A stretch of 64,000 nucleotides of DNA, taken from the NCBI GenBank assembly GCA_002238605.1, contig MPMR01000004.1, forward strand, positions 124,001 to 188,000, given 5' to 3'. Every line of letters starts with the position of its first letter. Positions within the stretch are counted from its first letter, which is position 1. The DNA comes from BD2-11 clade cluster bacterium bin43. Lineage in GTDB: Bacteria > Gemmatimonadota > Gemmatimonadetes > Longimicrobiales > Gaopeijiaceae. The notes under the pieces are model-generated. The model was not told the origin of the DNA, ran no database searches, and was given only the letters and a program-made list of their open reading frames with translations. This document shows positions 27,220-36,703 of the stretch, in pieces. The position numbers were made by a program, and so were the translations under genes.

Positions 27220-28367
27220 AGCCTCTCGCGTCCTTCCGCGAGGAGTTCCCCGTCTCCCGGACCCACATCTTCCTGAACCACGCGGGCGTGGCGCCCACCT
27301 CGACGCGCGTGGTTCGAGCCGTGCACGCGTTCATGGACTCGATCGCGCGCGAAGGCCGGCCCGACTTCGATGCCTGGGAGTCGGTGGCGCAGGACTGCCG
27401 GGAGCGGTTCGCGCGACTCATCGGGTGTGAGGCGGACGAGATCGCGTTCGTGCGCAACACTTCGCACGGGCTGTCGCTGCTCGCGTCGGGGCTGGACTGG
27501 CGGCCCGGGGACCGCGTTGCGGCGGCGGTCTCGGTGGAGTACCCCTCCAACGTCTACCCCTGGATGGACCTGGACCGGCGGGGGGTCGCGGCGCTCGACG
27601 TGATCCGCGTGCACGGCGATGGGACGGTGACGGTGGAGGCGGCGGAGCGGGCGCTCGGTCCCGACACCCGCGTGCTGGCGGTCAGTTCGGCCCAGTACGC
27701 CACCGGCGCGGTCACGGATCTCGCAGGGTTGGGGCGGCTGTGCCGGGAACGCGGGGTGCTCCTGTGCGTCGACGGGATCCAGACGGTGGGCGCCCTGCCC
27801 ATCGACGTGAAGAAGGCGGGGGTCCACTTCCTGTCCGCGGACAGCCACAAGTGGATGCTCGGCATGATGGGCATCGGCGCAGTCTTCGTGGACAGGTCCG
27901 TCGTGCGGAACATTCATCCGCCGCTGCTCGGCTGGCGCAGCACGACGGACGCATTCAATTTCGACAGGGTCCACTTCGAGCTACTGGACCACGCGGGGCG
28001 CTACGAGGAGGGGAGCCTCGCGTATCCGCTGATCGCCGGCTTCGGCGCAACCCTCGAGCTTCTCGAGGAAGCTGGAGTTCCCGCCATCGCCGAGCACGTG
28101 TGCGCGCTGGTGGCCGATCTCGCCGGGCGCCTGGAGCGCCTCGGCTGCGTCACGACGCCCGACGGGAGGAGCCGGCGGCACATTCTGACCTTCCGCCACC
28201 CCAACCTCGACAACGACACGCTGCTCGCGGGACTCGAAGGAGCCGGCGTGGTCGCGTCGCTCCGGCGGGATCGCATTCGGGTGGCGCCGCACCTCTACAA
28301 CACCCACGGAGAAATGAGACGGGTGGCCGACGCCGTGGGCGCGTTGCTCCCCGCCAGCGCAGGATAG
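27216..28367 (+). CDS. Class V aminotransferase family PLP enzyme
   Basis: 383 residues from the ATG at 27216, coupled to the upstream synthase by a 4-base overlap. Motifs: FLNHAGVAP at the N-terminus, NTSHGLSLLASGLDW (cofactor phosphate loop), VDGIQTVGALPIDV, and SADSHKW with the PLP lysine at about K212. This pattern is shared by cysteine desulfurase-like and isopenicillin-N-epimerase-like members. There is no conserved catalytic Cys loop of the SufS/IscS kind that I can identify, so an aminotransferase, epimerase or C-S lyase is more likely. The link to an isoprenoid gene is unexplained. Confidence 0.85.
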   Translation: MKPLASFREEFPVSRTHIFLNHAGVAPTSTRVVRAVHAFMDSIAREGRPDFDAWESVAQDCRERFARLIGCEADEIAFVRNTSHGLSLLASGLDWRPGDRVAAAVSVEYPSNVYPWMDLDRRGVAALDVIRVHGDGTVTVEAAERALGPDTRVLAVSSAQYATGAVTDLAGLGRLCRERGVLLCVDGIQTVGALPIDVKKAGVHFLSADSHKWMLGMMGIGAVFVDRSVVRNIHPPLLGWRSTTDAFNFDRVHFELLDHAGRYEEGSLAYPLIAGFGATLELLEEAGVPAIAEHVCALVADLAGRLERLGCVTTPDGRSRRHILTFRHPNLDNDTLLAGLEGAGVVASLRRDRIRVAPHLYNTHGEMRRVADAVGALLPASAG

Positions 28368-28478
28368 CCACGGGACAAGCAGACGAGCATCGAGATATGG
28401 AGACGAGTACCCCGGGGAGAAACCGGGTACCGCAGGGAAAGCGAGCTTCGGGGAGGACCCAGCCATGAGGAGATCGGG

Positions 28479-31214
28479 ATGAGACACGCGACGACGGCGG
28501 CGGCGATGACGACGAGGGGATCCAACGCCCCGGAGACGGGAGAGCCCACGAGCCCGACCAATGGGCGCAGGCGCTTGACCACCAGGCTGGGCAGGGCCCC
28601 GGCGGCCAGGCTGCCCGCGGCCGCGAGCGGGCTGGTGGCGGCGCTCGCGCTGGCGCTTTCCGCAACGGTGCTGACCGCGAGCCCGGCGGCCGCGCAGGAC
28701 CGGCAGGGCGACGCCGGCGCGCTGCCCACCATCGAAGAGAGGACCTCCTCCATGGAGCTTATGGACGGCTTCCTTCCCATGTACTGGGATGATGCGGGCG
28801 GCAGGATCTGGCTGGAGGTCGCGCAATGGGACACCGACGTGCTGCACGCCTCCGGGATCGGGGCGGGCCTCGGGTCGAACGACATCGGCATCGACCGCGG
28901 CCAGCTGGCCGGCTCACGCATTGTTCGCTTCCACCGCGTGGGTCCGAAGGTCCTGATGATCCAGCCCAACTACCGGTTCCGCGCGACCAGCGACAACGCC
29001 GCGGAGCGGAAGGCGGTGGAGGACGCCTTCGCGCCCTCGACGCTGTGGGGCTTCGAGGCCGCGGCCGAGACCGGTGACCGCGCGCTGATCGACTTCACCC
29101 CCTTCCTGCTGCAGGACATCGCCGGCTTCGCGGGGCGCCTGCGGCCCGGCACCTACCGCCTCGATCAGAGCCGCAGCGCCGTGTACATGCCGATGGTGAT
29201 GAACTTCCCGGAGAACACCGAGATGGAGGCGTCGCTGACCTTCGTGCGCCAGGACGGAGGCGTGGCCGGCGGCCGCTTCGGCGGCGGAGGCGGAGGCGCC
29301 TTCGAGGGCGTCGGCAACGTCGCGGCCAACGCCGGTGCGGCCACGGTGCGCATGCACCATTCCTTCATCCAGCTGCCCGAGTTGGGCGAATACACGCCTC
29401 GCGCACACGACTCCCGCTCCGGTTACGGCGGCATGTCCTTCCAGGACTACTCCGCAGCGCTGGACGAGCCCATGACCCAGCGCTTCATCCGCCGCCACCG
29501 GCTCGAGAAGCGGGATCCGAACGCGGCCATGAGCGAGCCCGTGGAGCCCATCGTCTACTACCTCGATCCCGGGACGCCGGAACCGGTGCGTTCCGCGCTG
29601 CTGGACGGGGCCCGGTGGTGGAACCAGGCCTTCGAGGCGGCGGGCTTCATCGACGCCTTCCGGGTGGAGATCCGGCCCGAGGACGTGAGCAGCCACGACG
29701 TGCGCTACAACGTCATCAACTGGGTGCACCGATCGACGCGGGGCTGGAGCACGGGCGGCTCGATCACCGATCCGCGCACCGGCGAGATCCTCAAGGGGAA
29801 CGTGACGCTGGGCTCGCTGCGGGTGCGCCAGGACTACATGATCGCCGAGGGGCTGCTGGCGCCCTACGAGAACGGGGATGAGGACGCGCAGGATATCTCG
29901 GAGTGGGCGCTGGCGCGCATCCGGCAGCTGTCGGCGCACGAGGTGGGGCACACGCTGGGGCTGGGCCACAACTACTACGACAGCGATATGGGGCGCATCT
30001 CGGTGCTGGACTACCCCCATCCGCTGATCACCTGGGATGGCAGCGAGTTCGACTACTCGGAGGTGTACGACACCGATATCGGCGAATGGGACAATGTAGC
30101 GATCCAGTACGGCTACTCCGTCTTCCCCCCGGGAGTGGACGAAGCGGCGGAGCTGGACCGGATTCTGGATGAGGCCTGGGAGCAGGACATCCGCTACTTC
30201 ACCAACCAGGACGCGTCGGCGCACGCCCGCGTCGACCAGTGGTCGAACGGGACGGATGCGGGCGCAGAACTGGACCGCATGCTGGACGTGCGGCGCGCGG
30301 CCATGGAGCGCTTCGGCGAGCGCGCGATCCGCACGGGTACGCCGATGGCGCAGATGGAAGAGGTGCTGGTACCGCTCTACATGCACCATCGCTACCAGGT
30401 GACCGCGGCCGCTTCGGTGCTGGGCGGGCTGCACTACACCTATGCAACCCGGGGCGACGGGCTGGAGCCGGTGCGGCCGGCCTCGGCGAGCGAGCAGAAG
30501 CGGGCGCTCGACGCGCTGGTGCGGTCGGTGCTGCCGGCCGAACTGACCATCCCGGCGAGGGTCCTGGACCAGTTGCCGCCCCGTCCCGCCGGCTACGGCC
30601 GCAACCGCGAGCTCTTCCCGCGTTACACGGGATCGATGTTCGACGCCGTCTCGCCGGCGGTGGTGGCGAGCGCCCACGTGGTGGGCGAGGTGCTGGAACC
30701 GAGCCGGTCGGCGCGCCTGCTGGAGCAGAACGCGCTCGACTCGTCGCTGCCGGGTCTTGGCGACGTGATCGGGGCGCTCACGGCGGTGGGCAACCCGGAC
30801 CCGGCGGACTCGCCCTACGAGGCGGAGGTGCGGCGCGCGATCGGCCGGGTGGTCGCGGAAGGGCTGATGAGCCTGGCGGGTGGAGCCGCCATGCCGCAGG
30901 TAAGGGCGGTGGCGGCCCAGCATCTGGGATGGCTCGGCGACGCGTCCGAGACGCGGTCGATGGGCGACGACCACAACGCCGCGCACTTCGCCCTGCTGGC
31001 CCGCGACATCCGGCGCTTCGAGGAACGGCCCCACGAGCCCTGGGCCCCGCTGGTGACGCCGGATGCGCCTCCCGGAGCACCCATCGGGACCGCGCCCACG
31101 GACTGGACCGGGTTCGGGACGGGACTGGGGGGCACGCTCGCGGCTCGGGCGGGGCTCGCGGACCTCACCTGGCTGGACAAGCTGGTGCCGTTCTGCGCCT
31201 ACGAGCAGTGGTGA
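28479..31214 (+). CDS. Exported zinc metalloprotease, DUF5117/DUF4953 type
   Basis: 911 residues. A long basic leader and hydrophobic core (GLVAALALALSATVLTA) end at PAAAQ. A DUF5117-type domain (WLEVAQWDTDVLHASGIGAGLGSNDIGIDRG, in parts) precedes the metzincin-like catalytic site HEVGHTLGLGHNY, where three His and a Glu bind zinc and water. A Met-turn candidate (SVLDYPHP region) follows. The C-terminal ~350 residues match the helical tail of this group. A periplasmic or surface peptidase, common near SusCD-type systems. AGGAG precedes the ATG at 28479. Confidence 0.9.
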   Translation: MRHATTAAAMTTRGSNAPETGEPTSPTNGRRRLTTRLGRAPAARLPAAASGLVAALALALSATVLTASPAAAQDRQGDAGALPTIEERTSSMELMDGFLPMYWDDAGGRIWLEVAQWDTDVLHASGIGAGLGSNDIGIDRGQLAGSRIVRFHRVGPKVLMIQPNYRFRATSDNAAERKAVEDAFAPSTLWGFEAAAETGDRALIDFTPFLLQDIAGFAGRLRPGTYRLDQSRSAVYMPMVMNFPENTEMEASLTFVRQDGGVAGGRFGGGGGGAFEGVGNVAANAGAATVRMHHSFIQLPELGEYTPRAHDSRSGYGGMSFQDYSAALDEPMTQRFIRRHRLEKRDPNAAMSEPVEPIVYYLDPGTPEPVRSALLDGARWWNQAFEAAGFIDAFRVEIRPEDVSSHDVRYNVINWVHRSTRGWSTGGSITDPRTGEILKGNVTLGSLRVRQDYMIAEGLLAPYENGDEDAQDISEWALARIRQLSAHEVGHTLGLGHNYYDSDMGRISVLDYPHPLITWDGSEFDYSEVYDTDIGEWDNVAIQYGYSVFPPGVDEAAELDRILDEAWEQDIRYFTNQDASAHARVDQWSNGTDAGAELDRMLDVRRAAMERFGERAIRTGTPMAQMEEVLVPLYMHHRYQVTAAASVLGGLHYTYATRGDGLEPVRPASASEQKRALDALVRSVLPAELTIPARVLDQLPPRPAGYGRNRELFPRYTGSMFDAVSPAVVASAHVVGEVLEPSRSARLLEQNALDSSLPGLGDVIGALTAVGNPDPADSPYEAEVRRAIGRVVAEGLMSLAGGAAMPQVRAVAAQHLGWLGDASETRSMGDDHNAAHFALLARDIRRFEERPHEPWAPLVTPDAPPGAPIGTAPTDWTGFGTGLGGTLAARAGLADLTWLDKLVPFCAYEQW

Positions 31215-31234
31215 GCGTCAGCCGGGACTGACGG

Positions 31235-31275
31235 GCCCGACGGCGTCCCGGGATCTGCCCGGGGCGCCGTCGGGC
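31235..31275. terminator. Long hairpin between convergent genes
   Basis: An 11-bp perfect outer stem (GCCCGACGGCG, 31235-31245, with its complement at 31265-31275) and an inner 6-bp CCCGGG stem around ATCTG. It lies 20 bases after the metalloprotease stop and 8 bases from the end of the leftward plug gene. No T-tract, but the stability and position fit a shared transcript end. Confidence 0.7.
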
Positions 31276-31283
31276 GGGTCGGC

Positions 31284-32576
31284 TCAGCGCAGGACGCGGA
31301 AGATACGGTCGGCGAGCGTCGTCATCAGCGGCGTGCCGACCGCCAGCAGGACGATCCCCGCGGTTTCCGCGGGCCGGGAGCCATTGCTCTTGCCCTCGAT
31401 TACGAGGAGGTAGCCGGCCGTCGCCGCCATCGCGCTTCCGAGCGCGGCGGGGAGGAACCGTCCTCTGGAGCGGCTGGTCTGGCCGGCCCACCCGGCCGAG
31501 TAGCCTCCCGCCGCGCTGGGCAGGGCCAGCGCCAGCACGCCTGTGCCCGTCGTCAGGACGCCGGTGCAGCGCGGGCGCAGGCCCCCGATGCCGGTATCGA
31601 TATCGAGGCACTGGTTGGCCAGACCGAGACCGAGCGCCAGGCCGACCGCGTTCCCCACGAAGGAGCTGAGGAAGACCCGCTCCCATCCGTAGCGCTCCTC
31701 CTCCATAGACCAGTCGAAGCCGGTCGCCAGACGATCGGTGGCGGTTTCGCGTTGACGCTGCGGCCCGGTCTTGGTCTCCACCAGGAGGGCGCCTCCTCCC
31801 GCTGCCATGCCGAACCGGGTCGACGCCTGCAGGGGCGACAGCAACTCCACGCGCGCGATGTCCTCGAGGGGCATCGAGAAGTAGAGCAGCGACGGCACCG
31901 CCGCCCGGACTCCATCCACGTAGATGGATACGTCGTTACACCCGCCTTGCGCCGACGTGGAACGGTATTCGACGCAGGAGCCGGTTCGCCCCGAGCGGAC
32001 GCGGAGGCCCGGCAGGTGCTGCGCGAGCACGTCGGACAGGCCGAGTCCGCGGCGGGCGGCTTCGCTGAGCTGCGCCGGCCCGACCTCGTTCATGGAATGG
32101 CCGGTGGAGATCCTCCTCTGCTCCAGCTCCGTGACCGCCTCCACGACGAGGGGCTCGAGTTCGATCGTGCGCGGTGCCAGGCGCACGTCGAGGCGGAGGT
32201 CCTCGCCCGGATTCACCGCGATCTCGTGAGACTGGTCGCCATAGGCGAGATGCTCCACCACCAGGATGTGCGCCCCCTCCGGGACCACCTCGAACCGGAA
32301 CATTCCGGCTGCGTCGGTCACGGTGGAGATGCCGAGATCCTGCAGGCGCACGACGACGTCGGCGATCGGCCGGGAGTTCTCGTGCTCCAGCACCCGTCCG
32401 GTCAGGGCTCCGCTTTGCTGGGAGACTGCCTCGGTTGCGGATAGCAGCGACAGGAGGCACAGCAGGGCCGCGCGGAAAGCCGCAGGAGCACAACTGGCGA
32501 GCGCGCGCCGCGCCGCAACCGAGGATCCCGAATGTGCGGCGGTTGGCGCCGGTCGGACCGGCCGGAGGGAAGTCAT
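31284..32576 (-). CDS. TonB-plug protein without barrel
   Basis: About 430 residues from the ATG at 32576. Signal-like segment (AALLCLLSLLSATEAVS), then a carboxypeptidase-regulatory-like domain (GALTGRVLEHENSRPIADV), then a TonB receptor plug (LSDVLAQHLPGLRVRSG; CNDVSIYVDGVR). The 22-strand barrel is missing: instead there are about 150 residues with four hydrophobic stretches (VGNAVGLALGLGLAN, TTGTGVLALALPSAA, ALGSAMAATAGYLLVI, GIVLLAVGTPLMTTL). One Cys pair flanks the plug (SCVEY, GGCND). Probably membrane-associated; function unknown. Confidence 0.82.
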   Translation of the reverse strand: MTSLRPVRPAPTAAHSGSSVAARRALASCAPAAFRAALLCLLSLLSATEAVSQQSGALTGRVLEHENSRPIADVVVRLQDLGISTVTDAAGMFRFEVVPEGAHILVVEHLAYGDQSHEIAVNPGEDLRLDVRLAPRTIELEPLVVEAVTELEQRRISTGHSMNEVGPAQLSEAARRGLGLSDVLAQHLPGLRVRSGRTGSCVEYRSTSAQGGCNDVSIYVDGVRAAVPSLLYFSMPLEDIARVELLSPLQASTRFGMAAGGGALLVETKTGPQRQRETATDRLATGFDWSMEEERYGWERVFLSSFVGNAVGLALGLGLANQCLDIDTGIGGLRPRCTGVLTTGTGVLALALPSAAGGYSAGWAGQTSRSRGRFLPAALGSAMAATAGYLLVIEGKSNGSRPAETAGIVLLAVGTPLMTTLADRIFRVLR

Positions 32577-32692
32577 GCGCGAGCCTGTCGGGGAAAAGCG
32601 TGCCAAGTCGAAATACCCTGAGCCGATCCGGCGCGTTCCGATACGGCTGGGCCCGGGATCTCTCCGAAGCTAGCGCGGGCGCACCCCCGAAG

Positions 32693-34114
32693 CTAACGCC
32701 GGGGGGCCGACGAGGGCCCTATGTCCACCCGGATGTCGCGCCACTTTCCCTGACGATAACGCGCGACGCTCAGCAGGCAGCGGGCGGCGTGCCCCAGCAG
32801 AATCGCGATCCAGACGTCGGCGGGTTCGAGCCCGCGCAGCTGCTGGAGGATCGCCAGAAGGCCGAGGGGGATCACCACCTGGGAGATGATGGAGATGAAC
32901 AGCGGGCTGCGTGTGTCGCCGCTCCCCTGCAGTCCGCCGGTGTATGTGAGCGCGACGGTCACGAAGAGCCCGGACACGCTCAGGAAGCTCAGGAGCTGGA
33001 TTCCCAGGCCGACCACCACGGGATCCTCCATGCCGAAGACGGCGAGCAGGGCATCGGGAATCAGCACGAACATGGCTCCCACGGCCAGCGCGACCAGCAG
33101 GCCGATGCGCGAAGACACCCTCACTCCGTGGATGGCCCGTTCGGGACGGCCCGCGCCCAGATTCTGCCCCGCCACCGCTGCGGTCGCGCCCATGAGCCCG
33201 ATGGATGTCCACGTGATCAAAGAGAAGAGCTGGACGTATCCCACGGCATAGGCGGCCTGCGCCTCCGCGCTCAGGGCGAGGGAGCCGATGAAGCGCAGCA
33301 GCAGCACGCCGGCGATGTTCATGACCACGCCCTGGACGCCCGCGGGAAGTCCGAAACGGAAGAGCTGGCGAATGATGCGCCAGTCGGGCGCGAGCGACAT
33401 GCCTCGTTCGAAGGCGACCACGTGCCGCCGCGAGAGGAGCAGCCAGAGCACGACCCCGCTGATGATCGCGCCGGATATCACCGTGGCCATCGCCGCCCCG
33501 GCGGTGCCGAAAGAGGGGATCGGCCCCAGCCCGCGGATCAGGATCACGCACAGCGTGATGTTGAGCGAGGTCAGGCCCACGCCCAGCCGAAGCGGGGTGC
33601 GGGCGTCTCCGGCCGCGCGGAACGCTCCTCCGGCCATGAAGAACATCATCATGCCGAAGCTGAAGACGAAGAGGATGCGCAGGTACGGGAGGGCTTCCGC
33701 CTGGACTTCCGGAGTCGCGCCCACCAGTCCCACCAGGGAAGGGGCCAGGAAGTACCCGAGAGGCGCGACGATCCCGATCGAGAGAGCCGCTGCCGTCAGG
33801 AAGGCCTGGTATACGGTGCGGTTGACCTTCTCCTTTTCGCCCGCCCCGGCGAAGCGGGCCACCAGGATGCCCATCCCGGTGAAGAGCGAAGAGATGAAGA
33901 CGATGACGACGAGGTAGATCTGCGACGATATGCCGATGGCGGCGTTGCCGGCGTAGCCGACGTAGTTGCCCACCATGACGTGTCCGACCAGGCCCTGCAT
34001 GCCGGCGATCACGTTCTGCAGCATGGTCGGCCAGGCCAGCTTCCAGACGGCTCGCGGGACCGGCCCTTCTACAATGCTGCGGTCGAAGGGGCGTCCGCCG
34101 GGCCGCCGGGGCAT
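32693..34114 (-). CDS. MATE family multidrug/cation antiporter
   Basis: 473 residues with about 12 hydrophobic helices in two similar halves. Opening LAWPTMLQNVIAGMQGLVGHVMVGNYVG and the mid block GLPAGVQGVVMNIAGV correspond to the paired MATE N-terminal regions, with GAGRPERAIHGV after the seventh helix. It would export organic cations or drugs in exchange for Na+ or H+. It ends 22 bases before the sdhB gene is reached from the other side, both leftward, but it lies downstream of sdhB and could be read from the same transcript. Confidence 0.92.
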   Translation of the reverse strand: MPRRPGGRPFDRSIVEGPVPRAVWKLAWPTMLQNVIAGMQGLVGHVMVGNYVGYAGNAAIGISSQIYLVVIVFISSLFTGMGILVARFAGAGEKEKVNRTVYQAFLTAAALSIGIVAPLGYFLAPSLVGLVGATPEVQAEALPYLRILFVFSFGMMMFFMAGGAFRAAGDARTPLRLGVGLTSLNITLCVILIRGLGPIPSFGTAGAAMATVISGAIISGVVLWLLLSRRHVVAFERGMSLAPDWRIIRQLFRFGLPAGVQGVVMNIAGVLLLRFIGSLALSAEAQAAYAVGYVQLFSLITWTSIGLMGATAAVAGQNLGAGRPERAIHGVRVSSRIGLLVALAVGAMFVLIPDALLAVFGMEDPVVVGLGIQLLSFLSVSGLFVTVALTYTGGLQGSGDTRSPLFISIISQVVIPLGLLAILQQLRGLEPADVWIAILLGHAARCLLSVARYRQGKWRDIRVDIGPSSAPRR

Positions 34115-34136
34115 GGGCTGACCGACCCCGCCGGGA

Positions 34137-34892
34137 TCAGGACTGCGCGCGTTTTCCGCGGACGACGCGAAGGAGTTTCGCCAGCGGGTCGTACGCCCTG
34201 TCCACGACGCGCTCCTTCAGGGGGATGATGGCGTTGTCGGTGATGGTGATGCTCTCCGGACACACCTTGGTACAGCACTTGGTGATGTTGCAGTAGCCCA
34301 CGCCCTGATCCTTGCGCAGCGCCTCGAGCCGGTCCCCGGTGTCGAGCGGGTGCATCTCGAGCGCGGCCACATGCACCATGTAGCGGGGGCCGATGAACTC
34401 CTCGTGCAGGTGGTGGTCCCTCAGCACATGACAAACGTCCTGGCACAGGAAGCACTCGATGCACTTGCGGAACTCCATCACCCGGTCGACGTCCTCCTGG
34501 AAGATCTCCCAGGTGCCGTCGTCGTGGTCGGGCTCGCGGGGCTGGAAGGCGGCGATGTTCTCCTTGACGCGGTAGTTCCAGGAGACGTCGGTGACCAGGT
34601 CGCGCACCAGCGGAAAGGCCTTCATCGGCTCGATGGTGACCGGCTCATCCATGGGAAGGTCGCTCAGGCGGGTCATGCACATGAGTTTGGGCATGCCGTT
34701 CACCTCCGCGGAACACGACCCGCAGCGGCCCGCCTTGCAGTTCCAGCGCACCGCCAGGTCGTTCGCCTGCTCGGCCTGGATCCTGTGGACGGCGTCGAGC
34801 ACCACCATCCCCGTGGTGGTCTCGATCGTGTAGTCCTGGAATCCCCCGGTCTCCCCGTCCCCTCTCCAGACCCTGAACGTGCTCTCGGCCAT
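34137..34892 (-). CDS. sdhB: Succinate dehydrogenase iron-sulfur subunit
   Basis: 251 residues. [2Fe-2S] ligands in CKAGRCGSC (Cys52, 57, 60) with a fourth in MCMTRL (Cys72). [4Fe-4S] ligands in CIECFLCQDVC and [3Fe-4S] ligands in CNITKCCTKVCPESI. It passes electrons from the flavoprotein to quinone in complex II of the citric acid cycle. The ATG shares one base with the sdhA stop (TAATG), and the order is sdhC-sdhA-sdhB on the minus strand. Confidence 0.95.
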   Translation of the reverse strand: MAESTFRVWRGDGETGGFQDYTIETTTGMVVLDAVHRIQAEQANDLAVRWNCKAGRCGSCSAEVNGMPKLMCMTRLSDLPMDEPVTIEPMKAFPLVRDLVTDVSWNYRVKENIAAFQPREPDHDDGTWEIFQEDVDRVMEFRKCIECFLCQDVCHVLRDHHLHEEFIGPRYMVHVAALEMHPLDTGDRLEALRKDQGVGYCNITKCCTKVCPESITITDNAIIPLKERVVDRAYDPLAKLLRVVRGKRAQS

Positions 34893-36703
34893 TATCCCTG
34901 TTCCTCGATGATTCGGCGCAGCCGCCCGGGCAGCTCGCGGACCGGTTCCCTGCGACTCTTCATGTTCCCGTCCGCACCCTTCCACAACACGAGGTTGTAG
35001 CGGCCCCAGTCAGGATCCTTCGCCGGGTAGTCGACCCGGGAATGAGCGCCCCGGCTCTCCCTGCGTCCGATCGCGGCACGGGCGGCGGCTTCCGAGACGG
35101 CCAGCAGGTTGTCGAGATCGAGGGCCGTGTGCCAGCCGGGGTTGTATTCCCGGTTGCCCGTCACGGCGACGTTCGCAGCCCGCTCCCTGAGCGCCTCGAT
35201 GTCCTCGAGAGCCGACGCCAGGTCGTCCTCGGTGCGCACGATCCCGACCTTGTCCTGCATGAGCTTCTGGAGGTCTTCCTGTACCTGATAGGGGCCCTCT
35301 CCGCCGTCGTTGCCGAACGGGGCCAGGGAATGGCGTTCGGCCTCCGCGACCTGCCACTCGTCGAGCGACGGGGCGGCGTTCTCGACGGCGAAACGGGCCG
35401 CGTACTCGCCGGCCCGCTTGCCGAAGACCAGCAGGTCGGAGAGGGAGTTGCCGCCCAGGCGGTTGGCGCCGTGCAGCCCCGCCGCGCACTCCCCGGCGGC
35501 GAACAGGCCCGGCACGTTGGACATCTGGGTATCCGCGTCCACCCGCACGCCGCCCATCACGTAGTGGGTGGTGGGTCCGACCTCCATGGGCTCCTTCGTG
35601 ATATCGATGTCCGCCAGGGCCTTGAACTGGTGGTACATCCCCGGGAGCTTCCGGCGGATGTGGGCCGGGGCATCGGAGATCTTCTCCGCGATCCAGGCGA
35701 TGTCGAGGAACGCTCCGCCGTGCGGACTGCCGCGGCCCTCCTTGACCTCGCGCACGATGCAGCGGGCGACGTGGTCGCGGGTCAGCAGCTCCGGGGGCCG
35801 GCGCGCGTCGCGGTCGCCGATGACGTAGCGCCACCCCTCCTCGGGGGAGTCGGCGGTCTGGTCCTTGTAGAGGTCCGGGATGTCGTCGAACATGAACCGG
35901 CGCCCCTCGGAGTTGCGCAGCACGCCCCCTTCCCCGCGCACCCCCTCGGTGACCAGGATGCCGCGCACGCTCGGGGGCCAGACCATGCCCGTCGGATGGA
36001 ACTGGACGAACTCCATGTCCACCAGTTCCGCCCCGGCCTCGTAGGCGAGGGCGTGCCCGTCCCCGGTGTATTCCCAGCTGTTGGAGGTGATCTGGTAGGC
36101 CTTGCCGATCCCCCCGGTGGCCAGCACCACGGCCTTCGCCTCGAAGACCTGGAAACGCCCCCGCTCGCGGTCGTAGGCGAAGGCGCCCGCCACCCGGTCG
36201 CCGTCCAGGAGCAGCCGCGTCACGGTGCACTCCATGAAGACGTCCATGCCCTGGTGGATGCCGTGGTCCTGCAGGGTGCGGATCATCTCCAGGCCGGTGC
36301 GGTCGCCAACGTGGGCGAGGCGCGGGTAGGCGTGGCCGCCGAAGTTGCGCTGCAGGATGCGCCCGTCCGGGGTGCGGTCCATGAGGGCTCCCCAGGCCTC
36401 AAGCTCCCTGACGCGATCTGGAGACTCCTGGGCGTGCAGCTCGGCCATGCGCCAGTCGTTCAGGTACTGGCCGCCACGCATGGTGTCGGCGAAGTGCACC
36501 TCCCAGCTGTCGCGCTCGTCGACGTTGGAGAGCGCGGCCGCCACCCCGCCTTCGGCCATGACGGTGTGCGCCTTGCCGAGCAGAGACTTGCACACCAGCC
36601 CCACCGAAGCGCCCGCGGCGGCGGCTTCGATGGCCGCCCGCAGCCCCGCGCCTCCGGCGCCGATGACCAGGACGTCGTGTTGGTGCCGCTCGAACTCGGC
36701 CAT
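34892..36703 (-). CDS. sdhA: Succinate dehydrogenase flavoprotein subunit
   Basis: 603 residues. FAD-binding GAGGAGLRAAI near the N-terminus, KAHTVMAEGGVAAAL with the His usually carrying covalent FAD, GGHAYPRLAHVGDRTG and the GxxxTGG-type VVLATGGIGKAY. The dicarboxylate site is covered by HPTGM and the VGPTTHYVMGG region. It oxidises succinate to fumarate on the cytoplasmic face. The start overlaps the sdhC stop (TGATG at 36701-36705). Fumarate reductase is the main alternative; the neighbouring fumC fits a citric acid cycle role. Confidence 0.95.
   Translation of the reverse strand: MAEFERHQHDVLVIGAGGAGLRAAIEAAAAGASVGLVCKSLLGKAHTVMAEGGVAAALSNVDERDSWEVHFADTMRGGQYLNDWRMAELHAQESPDRVRELEAWGALMDRTPDGRILQRNFGGHAYPRLAHVGDRTGLEMIRTLQDHGIHQGMDVFMECTVTRLLLDGDRVAGAFAYDRERGRFQVFEAKAVVLATGGIGKAYQITSNSWEYTGDGHALAYEAGAELVDMEFVQFHPTGMVWPPSVRGILVTEGVRGEGGVLRNSEGRRFMFDDIPDLYKDQTADSPEEGWRYVIGDRDARRPPELLTRDHVARCIVREVKEGRGSPHGGAFLDIAWIAEKISDAPAHIRRKLPGMYHQFKALADIDITKEPMEVGPTTHYVMGGVRVDADTQMSNVPGLFAAGECAAGLHGANRLGGNSLSDLLVFGKRAGEYAARFAVENAAPSLDEWQVAEAERHSLAPFGNDGGEGPYQVQEDLQKLMQDKVGIVRTEDDLASALEDIEALRERAANVAVTGNREYNPGWHTALDLDNLLAVSEAAARAAIGRRESRGAHSRVDYPAKDPDWGRYNLVLWKGADGNMKSRREPVRELPGRLRRIIEEQG

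Noticed and set aside
32810-32845. GGGTTCGAGCCC resembling a tRNA T-arm
   Set aside because: It lies inside the MATE gene with no matching acceptor, D or anticodon stems around it.
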